Below, in pieces: positions 10,700-20,253 of a DNA stretch of 64,000 bases. A model generated the notes under the pieces. That model worked only from the letters and a program-made list of their open reading frames with translations, was not told the origin of the DNA and ran no database searches. The stretch comes from Alcanivorax limicola (GTDB taxonomy: Bacteria > Pseudomonadota > Gammaproteobacteria > Pseudomonadales > Alcanivoracaceae): the NCBI RefSeq assembly GCF_019931215.1, contig NZ_JAIOUB010000003.1:62001-126000 (forward strand), read 5' to 3'. The first letter of the stretch is position 1. Each line of letters starts with the position of its first letter. A program made the translations under genes and the position numbers.

Positions 10700-11551
10700 T
10701 TATGGCTCCTGAATGGCCCTCGAGGGAAACAGATCTCGCGACGCGAACTGTTCCTCAAGGCGCTTTCTCAGTTGCGCCTTGTTCGGCAACCTGATGCGCA
10801 TGGTGTCCTCCAGCACCGCCAGCACGGCGGCGGGGCTGTCCAGTTCCTGCCGCAATGTGCGGCCATCCGGGTAACGCACGCTGTAGTGATTGTTGCGCAG
10901 AATATGCCGGCAGTTTGCATCCACGCGGGTCGCGATAAGATCGCTGACAAAGCGTGACGAGGCATGCCGGGAGGTGAACCAGTTGGCCACCTCGTAATCT
11001 GCCGGCCAGCAGGCGGTCAGATCAAACCGGTACAGCGTGCGCCAGTGACCCTCATCCAGCGCCTGCTGGGTATAGATGCCATCCTCGTGCCGGATGCGGA
11101 ATGTCTCATGGCTGGTGGGTTGGGGTGTCTCCTGATCAAGGCGCAGCGGCGCAACGCCGGTCATGACGCCGAAGCCGGTATCCACCACATAGGCAATGCC
11201 ATCAATGGTGACCTGCAGCAGCATGTGCGAGCGTGCCGGGCGGGCATCCTCTGCGGCGCCCCAGTACACCCGCGCCAGCAGCCCGCGCACCTGGAACCCC
11301 AGCTGCTCCAGGATGTTCCTGAACAGCAGGCCGTGTTCGTAGCAATAGCCACCGCGCCCGCGCGTGATCAGCTTCGCTTCGATATCGGCCAGCCCCAGCG
11401 ACACCTCCCGCCCCTGAAAGGAATCCAGATCCTCGAACGGAATATGCATGACATGCTGACGCTGCAATGCGCGCAGCACGGGCAGCGTTGGCGCCAGCGC
11501 GTCCTGATGGTTGATACGTGCCAGGTAGGCGGCAAGGTTGATGTCGGTCAT
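10700..11551 (-). CDS. nat: Arylamine N-acetyltransferase
   Basis: NAT enzymes transfer acetyl from acetyl-CoA to arylamines and hydrazines in the cytosol through a cysteine intermediate. The 283-residue length is normal and the catalytic triad is visible: C70 in RGGYCYEHG, H109 in RSHMLL, D124 in VDTGFG. The start ATG at 11551 has GAGG eight bases upstream. Its 3' end is the sequence that reappears as a relic at 6396-6549, on the other side of the SIR2 gene. It is divergent from the VOC-ArsR-SRPBCC cluster. Confidence 0.95.
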   Translation of the reverse strand: MTDINLAAYLARINHQDALAPTLPVLRALQRQHVMHIPFEDLDSFQGREVSLGLADIEAKLITRGRGGYCYEHGLLFRNILEQLGFQVRGLLARVYWGAAEDARPARSHMLLQVTIDGIAYVVDTGFGVMTGVAPLRLDQETPQPTSHETFRIRHEDGIYTQQALDEGHWRTLYRFDLTACWPADYEVANWFTSRHASSRFVSDLIATRVDANCRHILRNNHYSVRYPDGRTLRQELDSPAAVLAVLEDTMRIRLPNKAQLRKRLEEQFASRDLFPSRAIQEP

Positions 11552-11685
11552 GGGGCATCCTCTGCGTCAGCGGTTAGCGTGCGGGCAGAATAGGGCCTCA
11601 ACCATTGTTGAGGTGAAGGGCCAGGTGGTGTGGTTTTGACTATGGCGGTGATAGGCAACGGGTATGTTCGGCGTGGCTTGCCATA

Positions 11686-11709
11686 TTATTAAACCATATG
11701 GTTTAATAA
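11686..11709. promoter_or_regulatory. Perfect 24-bp palindrome, candidate ArsR operator
   Basis: The half-site TTATTAAACCAT is followed directly by its exact reverse complement, centred between 11697 and 11698. It lies 40 bp upstream of the VOC gene start in the nat/VOC divergent region. Its position ahead of a cluster containing an ArsR-type regulator suggests it is the autoregulatory operator. That binding is inferred. Confidence 0.7.
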
Positions 11710-11749
11710 ATGCGGTTGGTTGGTTGACGTTCACAGAGGAGGTAATGGC

Positions 11750-12142
11750 ATGAAACAGGAACTGAAACAGAAGCAGCGCTTTACTGGCGGCCGCAATATC
11801 GCCATGAAAGTCCCGGTGGCGCAGTACGACCAGACGGTGGCGTTCTATCGCGACGTGTTGGGGTTGGCGGAGATCAGTGAGCATGCGCCCCATGTGGTGT
11901 TTGCGTTTGGCGACAACCAGTTGTGGATTGATCGCACGCCGGGCGTGGGCCAGTCGGAGGTATGGCTGGAGCTGATCACGCAGGACGCTGAGGCCGCCGA
12001 ATACCTGGCCAGCCAGGGCTATGTCCGGCAGGATGAGCTGGAACCGTTGCCGGAGGACTTCAAGGCGTTCTGGGTCAGCAATCCGGCGGCGGTGGTGCAT
12101 CTGGTCAACGCCAGCGCGGCAACGCAGGCCGGTGGTCAGTGA
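11750..12142 (+). CDS. VOC-family (glyoxalase/dioxygenase fold) protein
   Basis: A 130-residue single VOC unit (NIAMKVPVAQYDQTVAFYRDVLGL ... VWLELITQDAEAAEYLASQGY ... AVVHLV). VOC proteins are small metal-binding enzymes or resistance proteins of glyoxalase, dioxygenase or bleomycin-binding type; the substrate cannot be told from sequence. The ATG at 11750 follows GAGGAGG (11736-11742) with ideal spacing; an upstream in-frame start at 11720 has no such site. It is the first gene of a cluster with an ArsR regulator and an SRPBCC protein, downstream of the 11686-11709 palindrome. Confidence 0.85.
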   Translation: MKQELKQKQRFTGGRNIAMKVPVAQYDQTVAFYRDVLGLAEISEHAPHVVFAFGDNQLWIDRTPGVGQSEVWLELITQDAEAAEYLASQGYVRQDELEPLPEDFKAFWVSNPAAVVHLVNASAATQAGGQ

Positions 12143-12187
12143 GTATTGTGAGCCCGCTCCAGGGCCGTCCATGACAGAGACGTCCAC

Positions 12188-12580
12188 ATGACAGACACGC
12201 AAAACGAAACGCCGGCGCTGGACAGTGTGTTTCATGCGTTGGCAGATCCCACTCGGCGCGCCATGCTGGCGCGTCTGGCGGAGGGCGAGTTGCGTATCGG
12301 CGAGCTGGCGGCGCCCTTCGCCATGTCGCTGGCGGCGGCGTCCAAGCATGTCCGGGTGCTGGAGCACGCCGGTTTGCTCGAGCGGCGCGTGGCCGGGCGG
12401 ACGCATTTCTGTCGTATTCAGGCGCAGCCGTTGCAAGCGGCGCAGGCGTGGCTGAATTACTACTCGCGCTTCTGGCGCGGGCGGCTGGACACGCTCGAAG
12501 CGCTGCTGGTGGCAGAGCAGGAGGCCGATGATCGGGCGGACCGTCAGACGGAAAAGGATGCGGGGGCAGCGCATGAGTGA
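12188..12580 (+). CDS. ArsR-family transcriptional regulator
   Basis: A 130-residue winged-helix regulator: FHALADPTRRAMLARLAEGELRIGELAAPFAMSLAAASKHVRVLEHAGLLERRVAGRTHFCRI is the typical helix-turn-helix and wing of the ArsR subgroup whose genes travel with SRPBCC (AHSA1-type) proteins. No metal-binding cysteine pair of the ELCVCDL type is present, so it is unlikely to be a metal sensor. Its stop overlaps the start of the next gene by eight bases, implying coupled translation. It probably represses its own operon through the palindrome at 11686-11709. Confidence 0.9.
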   Translation: MTDTQNETPALDSVFHALADPTRRAMLARLAEGELRIGELAAPFAMSLAAASKHVRVLEHAGLLERRVAGRTHFCRIQAQPLQAAQAWLNYYSRFWRGRLDTLEALLVAEQEADDRADRQTEKDAGAAHE

Positions 12581-13121
12581 GGCGGGCTGGGGCGAGCTGA
12601 CGGCCGCCGACACGGTGCGCTTTGAACGCTGGCTGCCGGGCCCGCAGACGCGGGTCTGGTCCTGGCTGGTGGAGCCTAACAAGCGTGCACTGTGGTTGGC
12701 GGGGGGCGATTTACCTGCATTGCCCGGCGAAGATTTCACGTTGCACTTCGATCACCAGTCGCTGTCGCCGACACACGAAGCGGCGCCGGCGCAGTATCGT
12801 CATTACGCGCGCGGCATACAGACACGGCATCGCTTGCTGGTGTGTGATCCGCCACATTGCCTGCGTATCAGCTGGGATGAGGGAGAGGCGGGATATTCCG
12901 AGGTGACCTTCGCGCTGAGCACGCATGATGATCGGGTGCGGCTGGTGCTGACGCATCGCAAGCTGACGCCACCGGATCGGGTCAGTGTGGCCAGCGGCTG
13001 GCATGCGCATCTGCGCATCCTGGTGGCGCGGTTGCAGAACGAGCAGCCGCCGACATTCTGGGCGGCCCTGGACGGCATCGAAGCGGCCTATGCTGAACGC
13101 CTGTCAGGGCACGACACTTGA
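12573..13121 (+). CDS. SRPBCC/AHSA1-like domain protein
   Basis: The 182-residue protein resembles START/SRPBCC ligand-binding proteins related to the activator of Hsp90 ATPase C-terminal domain: an N-terminal RFERWLPGPQTRVWSWLVEPNKRALWL strand-helix start and a central ISWDEGEAGYSEVTFAL segment. These proteins form a hydrophobic cavity; the ligand is unknown. The start chosen is the ATG at 12573, overlapping the end of the ArsR gene; an earlier in-frame start at 12528 would overlap ArsR by over 50 bases. The ArsR-SRPBCC pair is a common bacterial arrangement. Confidence 0.8.
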   Translation: MSEAGWGELTAADTVRFERWLPGPQTRVWSWLVEPNKRALWLAGGDLPALPGEDFTLHFDHQSLSPTHEAAPAQYRHYARGIQTRHRLLVCDPPHCLRISWDEGEAGYSEVTFALSTHDDRVRLVLTHRKLTPPDRVSVASGWHAHLRILVARLQNEQPPTFWAALDGIEAAYAERLSGHDT

Positions 13122-13187
13122 CAGACCCCGCCCCGGAAGGCGATAAGCTCATGCATTATTCTGTTGCGCAAAAAAGGGAAATCGAGC

Positions 13188-13571
13188 ATGCACAATCCTG
13201 ATATCGGCAAGTTGATCCTGCGTCTGACCGTGGGCGGTCTGATGCTGTTCCATGGCATTGCCAAACTCACCGGTGGCATTGCCGGTATCAAGGGCATGCT
13301 GGCTTCCAGTGGCCTGCCGCAGTTTTTTGCGTACGGCGTTTATGTTGGCGAGATTATTGCGCCCTTGATGCTGATTGTCGGTTTCTACAGCCGCATCGGT
13401 GCGGCGCTGATTGTGGTCAACATGCTGTTTGCGATCGGTCTGGCGCATACAGCAGAAATCTTCGCGCTGACGCCGCAAGGTGCCTGGGCCATCGAGCTGC
13501 AGTTGTTCTTCCTGCTGACGGCGCTCGCGTTGATCTTCACCGGCCCGGGCAAGTACAAGTACAAACACTGA
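13188..13571 (+). CDS. DoxX-family membrane protein
   Basis: A 127-residue inner-membrane protein with about four hydrophobic helices and the DoxX signature (LILRLTVGGLMLFHGIAKL near the N-terminus, then YVGEIIAPLMLIVGFYSRIGAALIVVNMLFAIGLAH). Family members have been linked to redox and thiol-stress complexes, but the role here is unknown. The ATG at 13188 is preferred over an in-frame TTG at 13164 because AAGGGAA lies seven bases before it. Confidence 0.9.
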   Translation: MHNPDIGKLILRLTVGGLMLFHGIAKLTGGIAGIKGMLASSGLPQFFAYGVYVGEIIAPLMLIVGFYSRIGAALIVVNMLFAIGLAHTAEIFALTPQGAWAIELQLFFLLTALALIFTGPGKYKYKH

Positions 13572-13646
13572 TGTGGTGCGCAGTACCGGTGCGTAAATTC
13601 ACGTAGCATACGCCGCTGTTTTAGTTTCTGGCGGGAGCGCAGCTAC

Positions 13647-15821
13647 ATGGATGGATTGGTACTGATCAAGCTCATTGTGATCGTGATCATTCTGGGCACA
13701 TCGTTATTCAGTTATATCGGTTACCGGAGTCGCCGGGGCAGCGCCAAACGTGTGTTGTCCTCGGTGCGTCAGTCCGCCGCGCCCCTGCGGCGGCTGTCAC
13801 CGGCGGAACGTCAGGCCCTCGAACCCTTTCTGCATGATCCCCTGAAGCCCGATATCGCCGTCCCGCTGGACAGCGACGAGGTATTTGCTCTGGAGGGCGA
13901 ATACCAGCGCCATGGCCTGGAGGGCAGTGGCCATTCGACCTGGCACGATACCCTGGGTGGTGTGGAAGTTATCCTGCCCTTCGATGCAGGGGCCTTTCTG
14001 GACCCTGTCAGCAACCGTGCGGAAGTGGTTTTTACCGACCGCTTCGCTGTGGTGTTACGGCTCAATGACAGCTTCGAATTGCTCGAGGGGCGGGACCGGG
14101 ACGCGCGGCGAGAGACACAGCATTCCCAGTGGACCAGCGGCGGCCGCGGCGCCTTGAAAGAGGTCTTTGTGGATGATCCCACTTCCGGGGATGAAACGGA
14201 CACTGGCGCAGAGACCCGTGCCCGCGTCGATATTCTCGGGCAGCGTGACGAAACGCCAGCGGAGATCGAGCAGCGCACGGGACGTGGCCTGGGGCTGTTG
14301 CCCGGCCTTTTCTGGTTGCTGGCGTTCCTCGCGTTGGCCATCGCCAGCATGGAGGGGTTGCAGGCGGGGCGTTATGTCTGGCTGGCGGTTGCCGGCGTGC
14401 TGGGCGTGGCGGGCCTCTGGTTTTTCTGGCGCCACTGGCAGCCGGGGCCGGCACAGAAAGTGAACCGGGTGTCGGGTGAGCTGAATATCCTGGCCCTGCA
14501 GAACGAAGGCAGTGAACAGCCTGCGGTAACGCAGCTGATGTTGGGGGACAAGCTCGCCTTCACGCTGCCGCCGCACTGGCTGCCTCATCTGGATCTGCGT
14601 GCCGGGCAGCGGCTGGAAACCGAGCTGCGGGTGGAGGACTGCTCTGCTGTGCGGCTGGGGCATCGCATGGCGCTGGATGACGAGATTCGCCGGTTTCCGC
14701 TCGCCTATTGGGGCAAGCATCTGGCCATGGTGATTGTTGCCGGGGCGGCGCTACTGTGGGCGCTGGCGGTGTCTCCCGGGGTGCGCGGTGATATCGCAGT
14801 GGCGGCCAACTGGCTTGGCGGCAAGTCGGCGCAAACCTTCAGTGACGTGGCGGCGCTGCAGTCTGCCGCGCCCCGCGCGGGCGCCATGGTGACACTGACC
14901 GGCGACGCGCGCTGTGAGGTGCGGCAGGCACCAACCCAGTGGGCTGATCCCGGTATTCGCTGTGATCTGCTGCGCTGGGGCGGTGAGCCCATGGCCCTGG
15001 ATAATGCCGAGATGGATGACGTGACCGCACGTCTTGCCGCAGGGGATTTCATTCACACCCGCCGTGATCCGTATCTGGAACTGATGATGCAGCTGCGTGC
15101 CGCCGGGCGAGATCCGCGCCAGCGCAGCGTGACGCCGGTGGTTATCACGCGCCCCGACGAGATTGTGTCACTGGTAGACGCGGCCTGCGACGGTGACACG
15201 GCGCCGCGCGAGCGTTCAGCATGCAGCCGCTTGCGGGATATCGTGTTCGGCGGCTTGCATCTGAATGTCGACACCCCGCCGGAGAGCTGGCAGGCGTTGC
15301 AGACGCTGCTCAGTGAGCACGCAGCGCAGGACGAGGCGGTGCCGGAAGCGGTGAGCGCAGAGCATCATATCAATGACATCAAGCGCCAGGCGCAGACACT
15401 GGCCAACGAACGCGCCAGTGCACAGCTGGACGATCTGGCGAAACAGATCAGCGCGGCACAGCGTGGCGGCGTCGTGATTGCGGTGCACTCGCCCGGTGAT
15501 GCTACCTTGCCCTGGGATAACCGGCAGCCCGGCGCCGCCAGGTTGCGGCTGCAGCGGCTGCTGACGTTAGCAAGGGATGACGGCGCACAAGCGTTCCGGG
15601 TCAGTGGCCTGGTGCTGTCCCGCAGCCAGGATGACACGGGCGCCGAGGTATTGTGGGTGGATGCATCGCGCTCGCTGGCACAGCCCTGGCCCGCCACCGT
15701 GCGCGCCCTGTGGATACTGCTGGCGGCGCTGCTGGTGCTGGTGCATGGTGTAGTGTTTGCGGCGCGTTACCGGGCTGCGCGGCAGCGTGATGCGGCACTG
15801 GCGGCGCATTATCGACGCTGA
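13647..15821 (+). CDS. IgaA/YrfF-family inner-membrane protein
   Basis: A 724-residue protein matching the enteric IgaA (YrfF) family in length and order. It has an N-terminal membrane helix, the cytosolic motif RRLSPAERQALEPFL (enteric RKLTPEERSAVENYL), a central helix pair (about residues 217-265), a segment WLPHLDLRAGQ ... MALDDEIRRFPLAYW followed by a third helix (about 360-378), a large periplasmic domain with ARCEV and IRCDLLRW resembling enteric GMCNI and FDCSQIIW, and a C-terminal helix. In enterics IgaA restrains the Rcs phosphorelay by contacting RcsD. No rcs genes are visible here, so the partner is unknown. ATG 13647 has GGGAG upstream. Confidence 0.8.
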   Translation: MDGLVLIKLIVIVIILGTSLFSYIGYRSRRGSAKRVLSSVRQSAAPLRRLSPAERQALEPFLHDPLKPDIAVPLDSDEVFALEGEYQRHGLEGSGHSTWHDTLGGVEVILPFDAGAFLDPVSNRAEVVFTDRFAVVLRLNDSFELLEGRDRDARRETQHSQWTSGGRGALKEVFVDDPTSGDETDTGAETRARVDILGQRDETPAEIEQRTGRGLGLLPGLFWLLAFLALAIASMEGLQAGRYVWLAVAGVLGVAGLWFFWRHWQPGPAQKVNRVSGELNILALQNEGSEQPAVTQLMLGDKLAFTLPPHWLPHLDLRAGQRLETELRVEDCSAVRLGHRMALDDEIRRFPLAYWGKHLAMVIVAGAALLWALAVSPGVRGDIAVAANWLGGKSAQTFSDVAALQSAAPRAGAMVTLTGDARCEVRQAPTQWADPGIRCDLLRWGGEPMALDNAEMDDVTARLAAGDFIHTRRDPYLELMMQLRAAGRDPRQRSVTPVVITRPDEIVSLVDAACDGDTAPRERSACSRLRDIVFGGLHLNVDTPPESWQALQTLLSEHAAQDEAVPEAVSAEHHINDIKRQAQTLANERASAQLDDLAKQISAAQRGGVVIAVHSPGDATLPWDNRQPGAARLRLQRLLTLARDDGAQAFRVSGLVLSRSQDDTGAEVLWVDASRSLAQPWPATVRALWILLAALLVLVHGVVFAARYRAARQRDAALAAHYRR

Positions 15822-15850
15822 TCGGCAGACCGTTTTTTCGGTAGTCAGAT

Positions 15851-15880
15851 TCATAAAGAGTCATAAAGAGTCATAAAAGG
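15851..15880. repeat. Three direct 10-bp repeats upstream of mtfA
   Basis: TCATAAAGAG occurs twice perfectly and a third time as TCATAAAAGG, back to back. The 10-bp period places the copies on one face of the helix. The last copy contributes the AAGG ribosome-binding site of the following gene. Confidence 0.8.
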
Positions 15881-15892
15881 AAACGAGTTGGC

Positions 15893-16681
15893 ATGTTGAG
15901 GCGGTTGCGTCACTGGGTAGAAACCCGTCGGCTGCGGGACTCGCCGTTGCGAGATCAGTGGCAACAGGCGGTGGCCGACTGGCCGGTGGTGGCGCGCTAT
16001 CAGGGCGAGGCGCGCGAGCGTCTGCGCGACATGGCGCTGCGGCTGATTCTGCGTAAATACTTCCTGTCCGGTGGCGGGCTGCTGCTGACGGATGCCATGC
16101 GTTTGCGCGTGGCGACCATGGCGGCGGTGCCGGTCCTGGAGCTGGGTCTGGACTGGCTGCGGGACTGGAATGCCATTGTGCTGTACGAGGGCGCCTTTAT
16201 TCCCGATCACGGCTGGCAGGATGACGCGGGCGTGGTGCACACCGGGGGTGAGCCGCTCAGCGGCGAAGCCTGGGAGCTCGGGCCGGTGATTCTGTCCTGG
16301 GAGGATGTGCTGGCCGCGTCTGCTGAAGACGGCTACAACGTGGTCATCCATGAAATTGCCCACAAGCTGGACATGCGCAGCGATGGCGGCGCCAATGGCG
16401 CGCCGCCGTTACATCGGGGCATGAACGCCCGTGTCTGGTATGAGGTCATGACCGACGCATGGAACGCGCTGGCCCGTGCAGAACAGGCCGGGGAGCCGTT
16501 GCCGGTGGATGGTTACGCACTGACGGAGGAAGCCGAGTTTTTCGCGGTGTTGTCAGAGAATTTCTTCGAAGCGCCAGAGCGTTTGCAGCAGGCGTTGCCG
16601 CGGGTCTATGAGCAGCTGGCGTTGTTCTACCGTCAGGACCCGGCGGCGCTCAGTAAGGGGGTGACGCAGCAGGTTCGATGA
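15893..16681 (+). CDS. mtfA: MtfA-type zinc peptidase (M90 family)
   Basis: The 262-residue protein matches MtfA, a cytosolic zinc metallopeptidase that in E. coli binds the repressor Mlc and affects glucose PTS regulation. The zinc motif HEIAH is at residues 153-157 ([10 protein letters not shown]), followed by a Glu-rich active-site segment ([23 protein letters not shown]). No PTS context is present here, so only the enzyme class is claimed. Its 3' end overlaps the convergent napC by 32 bases. Confidence 0.92.
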   Translation: MLRRLRHWVETRRLRDSPLRDQWQQAVADWPVVARYQGEARERLRDMALRLILRKYFLSGGGLLLTDAMRLRVATMAAVPVLELGLDWLRDWNAIVLYEGAFIPDHGWQDDAGVVHTGGEPLSGEAWELGPVILSWEDVLAASAEDGYNVVIHEIAHKLDMRSDGGANGAPPLHRGMNARVWYEVMTDAWNALARAEQAGEPLPVDGYALTEEAEFFAVLSENFFEAPERLQQALPRVYEQLALFYRQDPAALSKGVTQQVR

Positions 16682-17351
16682 TCGTATCGCGAAGGACCGC
16701 CTCGTCCATCACCGGCGCTTCATCAAGCTTCCCTTCAAACAAGCGCTCAAACAAACCCTCGGGCCACTGCGGCACGCCCTCCATATCCGGCAAGCGGTGC
16801 GCGATACCCTTGTGACAGTCGATGCAGGTGGCCTCGATGTCACCGGAAAACGCCAGGTCATGCATGTGCTGCGCGGTGGGCGACTGCTGGCTGAAATCCA
16901 TGTACTCCAGTTCGTGGCAATTGCGGCATTCCAGTGAATCATTGCCTTTCAGTCTGCGCCATTCCCGCTCCGCCATGACCCGACGCTTGCCCTCGAATTT
17001 TTCCGGTGTGTTGATGGTGCCGAAGATGCTACCCCAGACTTCCTTGGAGGCCTCCATCTTGCGGCCGATCTTGTTGGTCCACTCATGGGGCACATGGCAG
17101 TCGGAGCAGGTGGCGCGCACCCCCGAGCGGTTGTGATAGTGCACCGTGTATTTCAGTTCGGCATACACGTTGTCCTGCATTTCATGGCAGCCGATACAGA
17201 AGGATTCGGTGTTGGTGTATTCCATCGCCGTATTGAAGCCCCCCCAGAAGATGATCCCGGCGACGAAGCCGCCCAGCACCAGGAAGCCCAGCGAAAAGTG
17301 CAGGCTGGGATTGCGGAAGATGTGCCAGTAACGGCTCAGCCAGCGGCGCAT
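16650..17351 (-). CDS. napC: NapC/NirT-type tetrahaem cytochrome c
   Basis: The 233-residue membrane-anchored cytochrome passes electrons from the quinol pool to the periplasmic NapAB nitrate reductase. One N-terminal helix ([18 protein letters not shown]) precedes four haem motifs CIGCH, CSDCH, CRNCH and CIDCH. AGGAGG sits five bases before the ATG. It is the last gene of the nap cluster, 12 bp after napB. Confidence 0.96.
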   Translation of the reverse strand: MRRWLSRYWHIFRNPSLHFSLGFLVLGGFVAGIIFWGGFNTAMEYTNTESFCIGCHEMQDNVYAELKYTVHYHNRSGVRATCSDCHVPHEWTNKIGRKMEASKEVWGSIFGTINTPEKFEGKRRVMAEREWRRLKGNDSLECRNCHELEYMDFSQQSPTAQHMHDLAFSGDIEATCIDCHKGIAHRLPDMEGVPQWPEGLFERLFEGKLDEAPVMDEAVLRDTIIEPAASPPY

Positions 17352-17363
17352 GGGGCCTCCTTG

Positions 17364-17756
17364 TCAGTGATTGCCGCGTAATTGCGGCACATGGCAGGCG
17401 GTGCAAGGATTGCGGGCCTCGGCCAGGGGTTCCCGGGGCTCGCCATCCCGATCCAGATAATGGGACGCGGGCATCGGCGTTGCCCCGAGACTTTCCGGCG
17501 CGTCCCGGCCGTGGCAAGTCAGGCAGCGATTATGCTGGCGGGTCAGCTGATGGCCGGTAATGCGATGGGGAATAGTAGGCGCCCCGGTCGGATTGCCCGC
17601 CGGTGGACGCGCCGGGCGCCGGTCTTCTTCCGGCGATAACAGGGGCGTGCGCGTTGGCTGGTCAATATACGCCGCAGGGTCGTCGCCGATGGCCGGGGCA
17701 TTGAACAGCAATCCGGCGGCCAGCACGGCCGCTGACAGGAAAACGTGACGTATCAT
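17364..17756 (-). CDS. napB: Periplasmic nitrate reductase, dihaem cytochrome subunit
   Basis: The 130-residue NapB has a signal peptide ([24 protein letters not shown]) and two haem motifs, CLTCH and CTACH; it relays electrons from NapC to NapA in the periplasm. The start is set at the ATG at 17756, which overlaps the napA stop as ATGA; a longer frame starting at 17792 lies inside napA and lacks a signal peptide start. Confidence 0.95.
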   Translation of the reverse strand: MIRHVFLSAAVLAAGLLFNAPAIGDDPAAYIDQPTRTPLLSPEEDRRPARPPAGNPTGAPTIPHRITGHQLTRQHNRCLTCHGRDAPESLGATPMPASHYLDRDGEPREPLAEARNPCTACHVPQLRGNH

Positions 17757-20251
17757 GCCGTCCCCCTTACGGGGCGTATTTGCACCGCGCATTTCTTGAA
17801 ATCGGTTTGCAGGGATATCGGGTCCGTGGCATCCAGCGTGCAGGCGTTGACCAGTCGGCCGGCATCAAAGAAGGGCACAAATACCATGCCCTGCGGTGGC
17901 CGGTTGCGGCCTTTTGTTTCCACTCGGGCGCGCATTTTTCCGCGGCGAGATTGGATTTCCACTTCACTGCCACGGCGCAGCGCCAGGTCTCGCGCATCGT
18001 CGGGGTGCATGTAGCACAACGCATGGGGCACCGCGCGATGCAGTTCCGGCACCTGTTGGGTCATGGTGCCGGTGTGCCAGTGCTCCAGCACTCGCCCGGT
18101 ATTCAGCCAGAAGGGATAGGCGTCATCCGGCAGCTCCGGCGCTGGTTCATAGGGCAGGGCAAAGATGATGGCGCGGTTGTCCTTGTGGCCATAGAAGGCG
18201 AACTGTTCGTCGCCCTCAGCATGGCGTTTTGCATAGCTGTCGAATTCGCCGTTATAGCGCCACCGGGTTTCCTGCCCGTCGACCACGGGCCAGCGCAAGC
18301 CCCCCCGGGTCCGGTGATAGACATCGAAGTCGGCGAGGTCGTGGGCCAGGCCGCGACCAAAGCGGGCGTATTCCTCGAACAACCCTTTTTGCAGATAAAA
18401 ACCCAGTGCCTCGCTTTCCATGTTCGGGTGATCGTCGTCCAGCGGGAACTTGTCCACCTCACCGTTGGCGAACAGCACCTGGAACAGGGTCTTGCCGCGC
18501 AAGTCGGGCGCTTTGGCCAGCAGTGCTTCCGGCCACACTTCATCCACCGTAAAGCGCTGGGACAAGGCAACCAGTTGCCAGAGGTCAGAGCGCGCCTCGC
18601 CCGGTGGTGTGACCAGTTGATGCCAGAATTGTGTGCGCCGTTCCGAATTGCCGAAGGCGCCTTCTTTTTCGACCCAGCTGGCGGCGGGCAACACCAGATC
18701 GGCGGCCTGGGCTGACAGCGTGGGATAGATATCCGAGACAATGATGAAGGTGTCGTCCTTGCGCCAGCCGGGCAGGATTTCCTGGCTGACATTCGGGCCG
18801 GCCTGCATGTTGTTGGTGACCTGGGTCCAGTACACCTTGAGTACGCCGTCTTTCAGCGCCCGGCTCTGGGCCACGGCGGAGAGCCCACTTTCTGCCCGCA
18901 ATGTGCCTGCGGGCAGCTGCCAGACATCCTCGGCGAATTGCCGGTGCGCCGGGTTGGCGAGCAGTTTGTCCGCTGGCAGGCGATGGGAAAAGGTGCCCAC
19001 TTCTCGCGCAGTGCCACAGGCGGAGGGCTGCCCGGTGAGAGAAAAAGGACTGTTGCCCGGGGTGGAGATCTTGCCGGTCAACAGGTGCAGGTTGTAGATC
19101 ATGTTGTTGCACCACACGCCGCGCGTGTGCTGATTGAACCCCATGGTCCAGAACGACATGACCCGCGTGTCGGGATCGGCATAGATGCGCGCCAGGGTTT
19201 CCAGTTCGCTCTCGCGCAGCCCGGATTCCCGGGCGGCATACGCCAGCGTGTAGGGCGCAAGAAATTCCCGGAATGCCTCGAAATCGATATCTTCGCCACC
19301 CCCGGGATTATCGGCGTTGGTGGCGGCGATCTGACGCGGGTCTTCCGGGCGCAGGCCATAACCGATATCGGCGTTGCCGCGACGGAAGCGCGCATGGCGA
19401 CGGACAAAGTCGTGATCCACCTTGTCTTCTTCGATCAGGTATCGGGCGATGTAATTGAGAATGATCAGGTCGGTCTGGGGGGTGAAGATCATCGCCTGAT
19501 CGGCCATGTCACAGGACCGGTTCTGCAAGGTGGAGAGCACGATCAGTTTTGCGCCGTGCTGGCGGCAGCGCTCGCTGACCCGGGTCCACAGGATCGGGTG
19601 CATTTCCGCCATATTGGCACCCCACAGCACGAACGCATCGGCATGCTCGATATCGTCATAGCAGCCGGGCGGTTCATCCATGCCAAAGGTGCGCATCATG
19701 CCCATCACGGCAGAGGCCATGCAGTGCCGGGCATTGGGATCAAGGTTGTTGCTGCGGAAGCCGGCTTTCATCAGCTTGTTGGCCGCGTAGCCCTCCCAGA
19801 TCGTCCACTGGCCGGAGCCGAACATGGCAATGCTGTCCGGGCCATGTTCGCGCAGCGCTGCACGGAATTTGTCGGCCATGATATCCATGGCCGTCTCCCA
19901 GCTTACCGGTGTCAGCGTGCCGCGCTTGTGGAACTTGCCATCGCGCATGCGCAGCAATGGTCGGGTCAGACGATCTTCGCCATAGAGAATGCCGGGCAGG
20001 GAGTAGCCCTTGACGCAGGCCAGCCCGCGATTGACGTCCACTTCCGGGTCGCCCGTGGCCGCGACCACACGATTGTTGCGGACGCCGATCTGCATGCCGC
20101 AGCCGACACCGCAGAAACGGCAGGGGGCCTTGTGCCAGGTAATGCCGGAAAGATCATCAGGCAGTGCGGCGGCCTGCACGTTGGCGGGCAGGGGTATCCC
20201 GGCAGCGGCGAGGGCGGCGGCTTGCAGGCGGAGAAAAGCGCGACGGTCCAT
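17753..20251 (-). CDS. napA: Periplasmic nitrate reductase, catalytic subunit
   Basis: The 832-residue molybdoenzyme reduces nitrate to nitrite in the periplasm. It opens with a twin-arginine signal ([18 protein letters not shown]). Cysteines 44, 47, 51 and 79 form the [4Fe-4S] site (CRFCGVGCG ... ACVKGY), and C177 in NARHCMAS is placed as the molybdenum ligand. The start ATG at 20251 fits the twin-arginine position; an upstream in-frame start at 20281 would overlap napE. TAT export of NapA normally needs the chaperone NapD, which is not encoded here. Confidence 0.97.
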   Translation of the reverse strand: MDRRAFLRLQAAALAAAGIPLPANVQAAALPDDLSGITWHKAPCRFCGVGCGMQIGVRNNRVVAATGDPEVDVNRGLACVKGYSLPGILYGEDRLTRPLLRMRDGKFHKRGTLTPVSWETAMDIMADKFRAALREHGPDSIAMFGSGQWTIWEGYAANKLMKAGFRSNNLDPNARHCMASAVMGMMRTFGMDEPPGCYDDIEHADAFVLWGANMAEMHPILWTRVSERCRQHGAKLIVLSTLQNRSCDMADQAMIFTPQTDLIILNYIARYLIEEDKVDHDFVRRHARFRRGNADIGYGLRPEDPRQIAATNADNPGGGEDIDFEAFREFLAPYTLAYAARESGLRESELETLARIYADPDTRVMSFWTMGFNQHTRGVWCNNMIYNLHLLTGKISTPGNSPFSLTGQPSACGTAREVGTFSHRLPADKLLANPAHRQFAEDVWQLPAGTLRAESGLSAVAQSRALKDGVLKVYWTQVTNNMQAGPNVSQEILPGWRKDDTFIIVSDIYPTLSAQAADLVLPAASWVEKEGAFGNSERRTQFWHQLVTPPGEARSDLWQLVALSQRFTVDEVWPEALLAKAPDLRGKTLFQVLFANGEVDKFPLDDDHPNMESEALGFYLQKGLFEEYARFGRGLAHDLADFDVYHRTRGGLRWPVVDGQETRWRYNGEFDSYAKRHAEGDEQFAFYGHKDNRAIIFALPYEPAPELPDDAYPFWLNTGRVLEHWHTGTMTQQVPELHRAVPHALCYMHPDDARDLALRRGSEVEIQSRRGKMRARVETKGRNRPPQGMVFVPFFDAGRLVNACTLDATDPISLQTDFKKCAVQIRPVRGTA

Positions 20252-20253
20252 GC

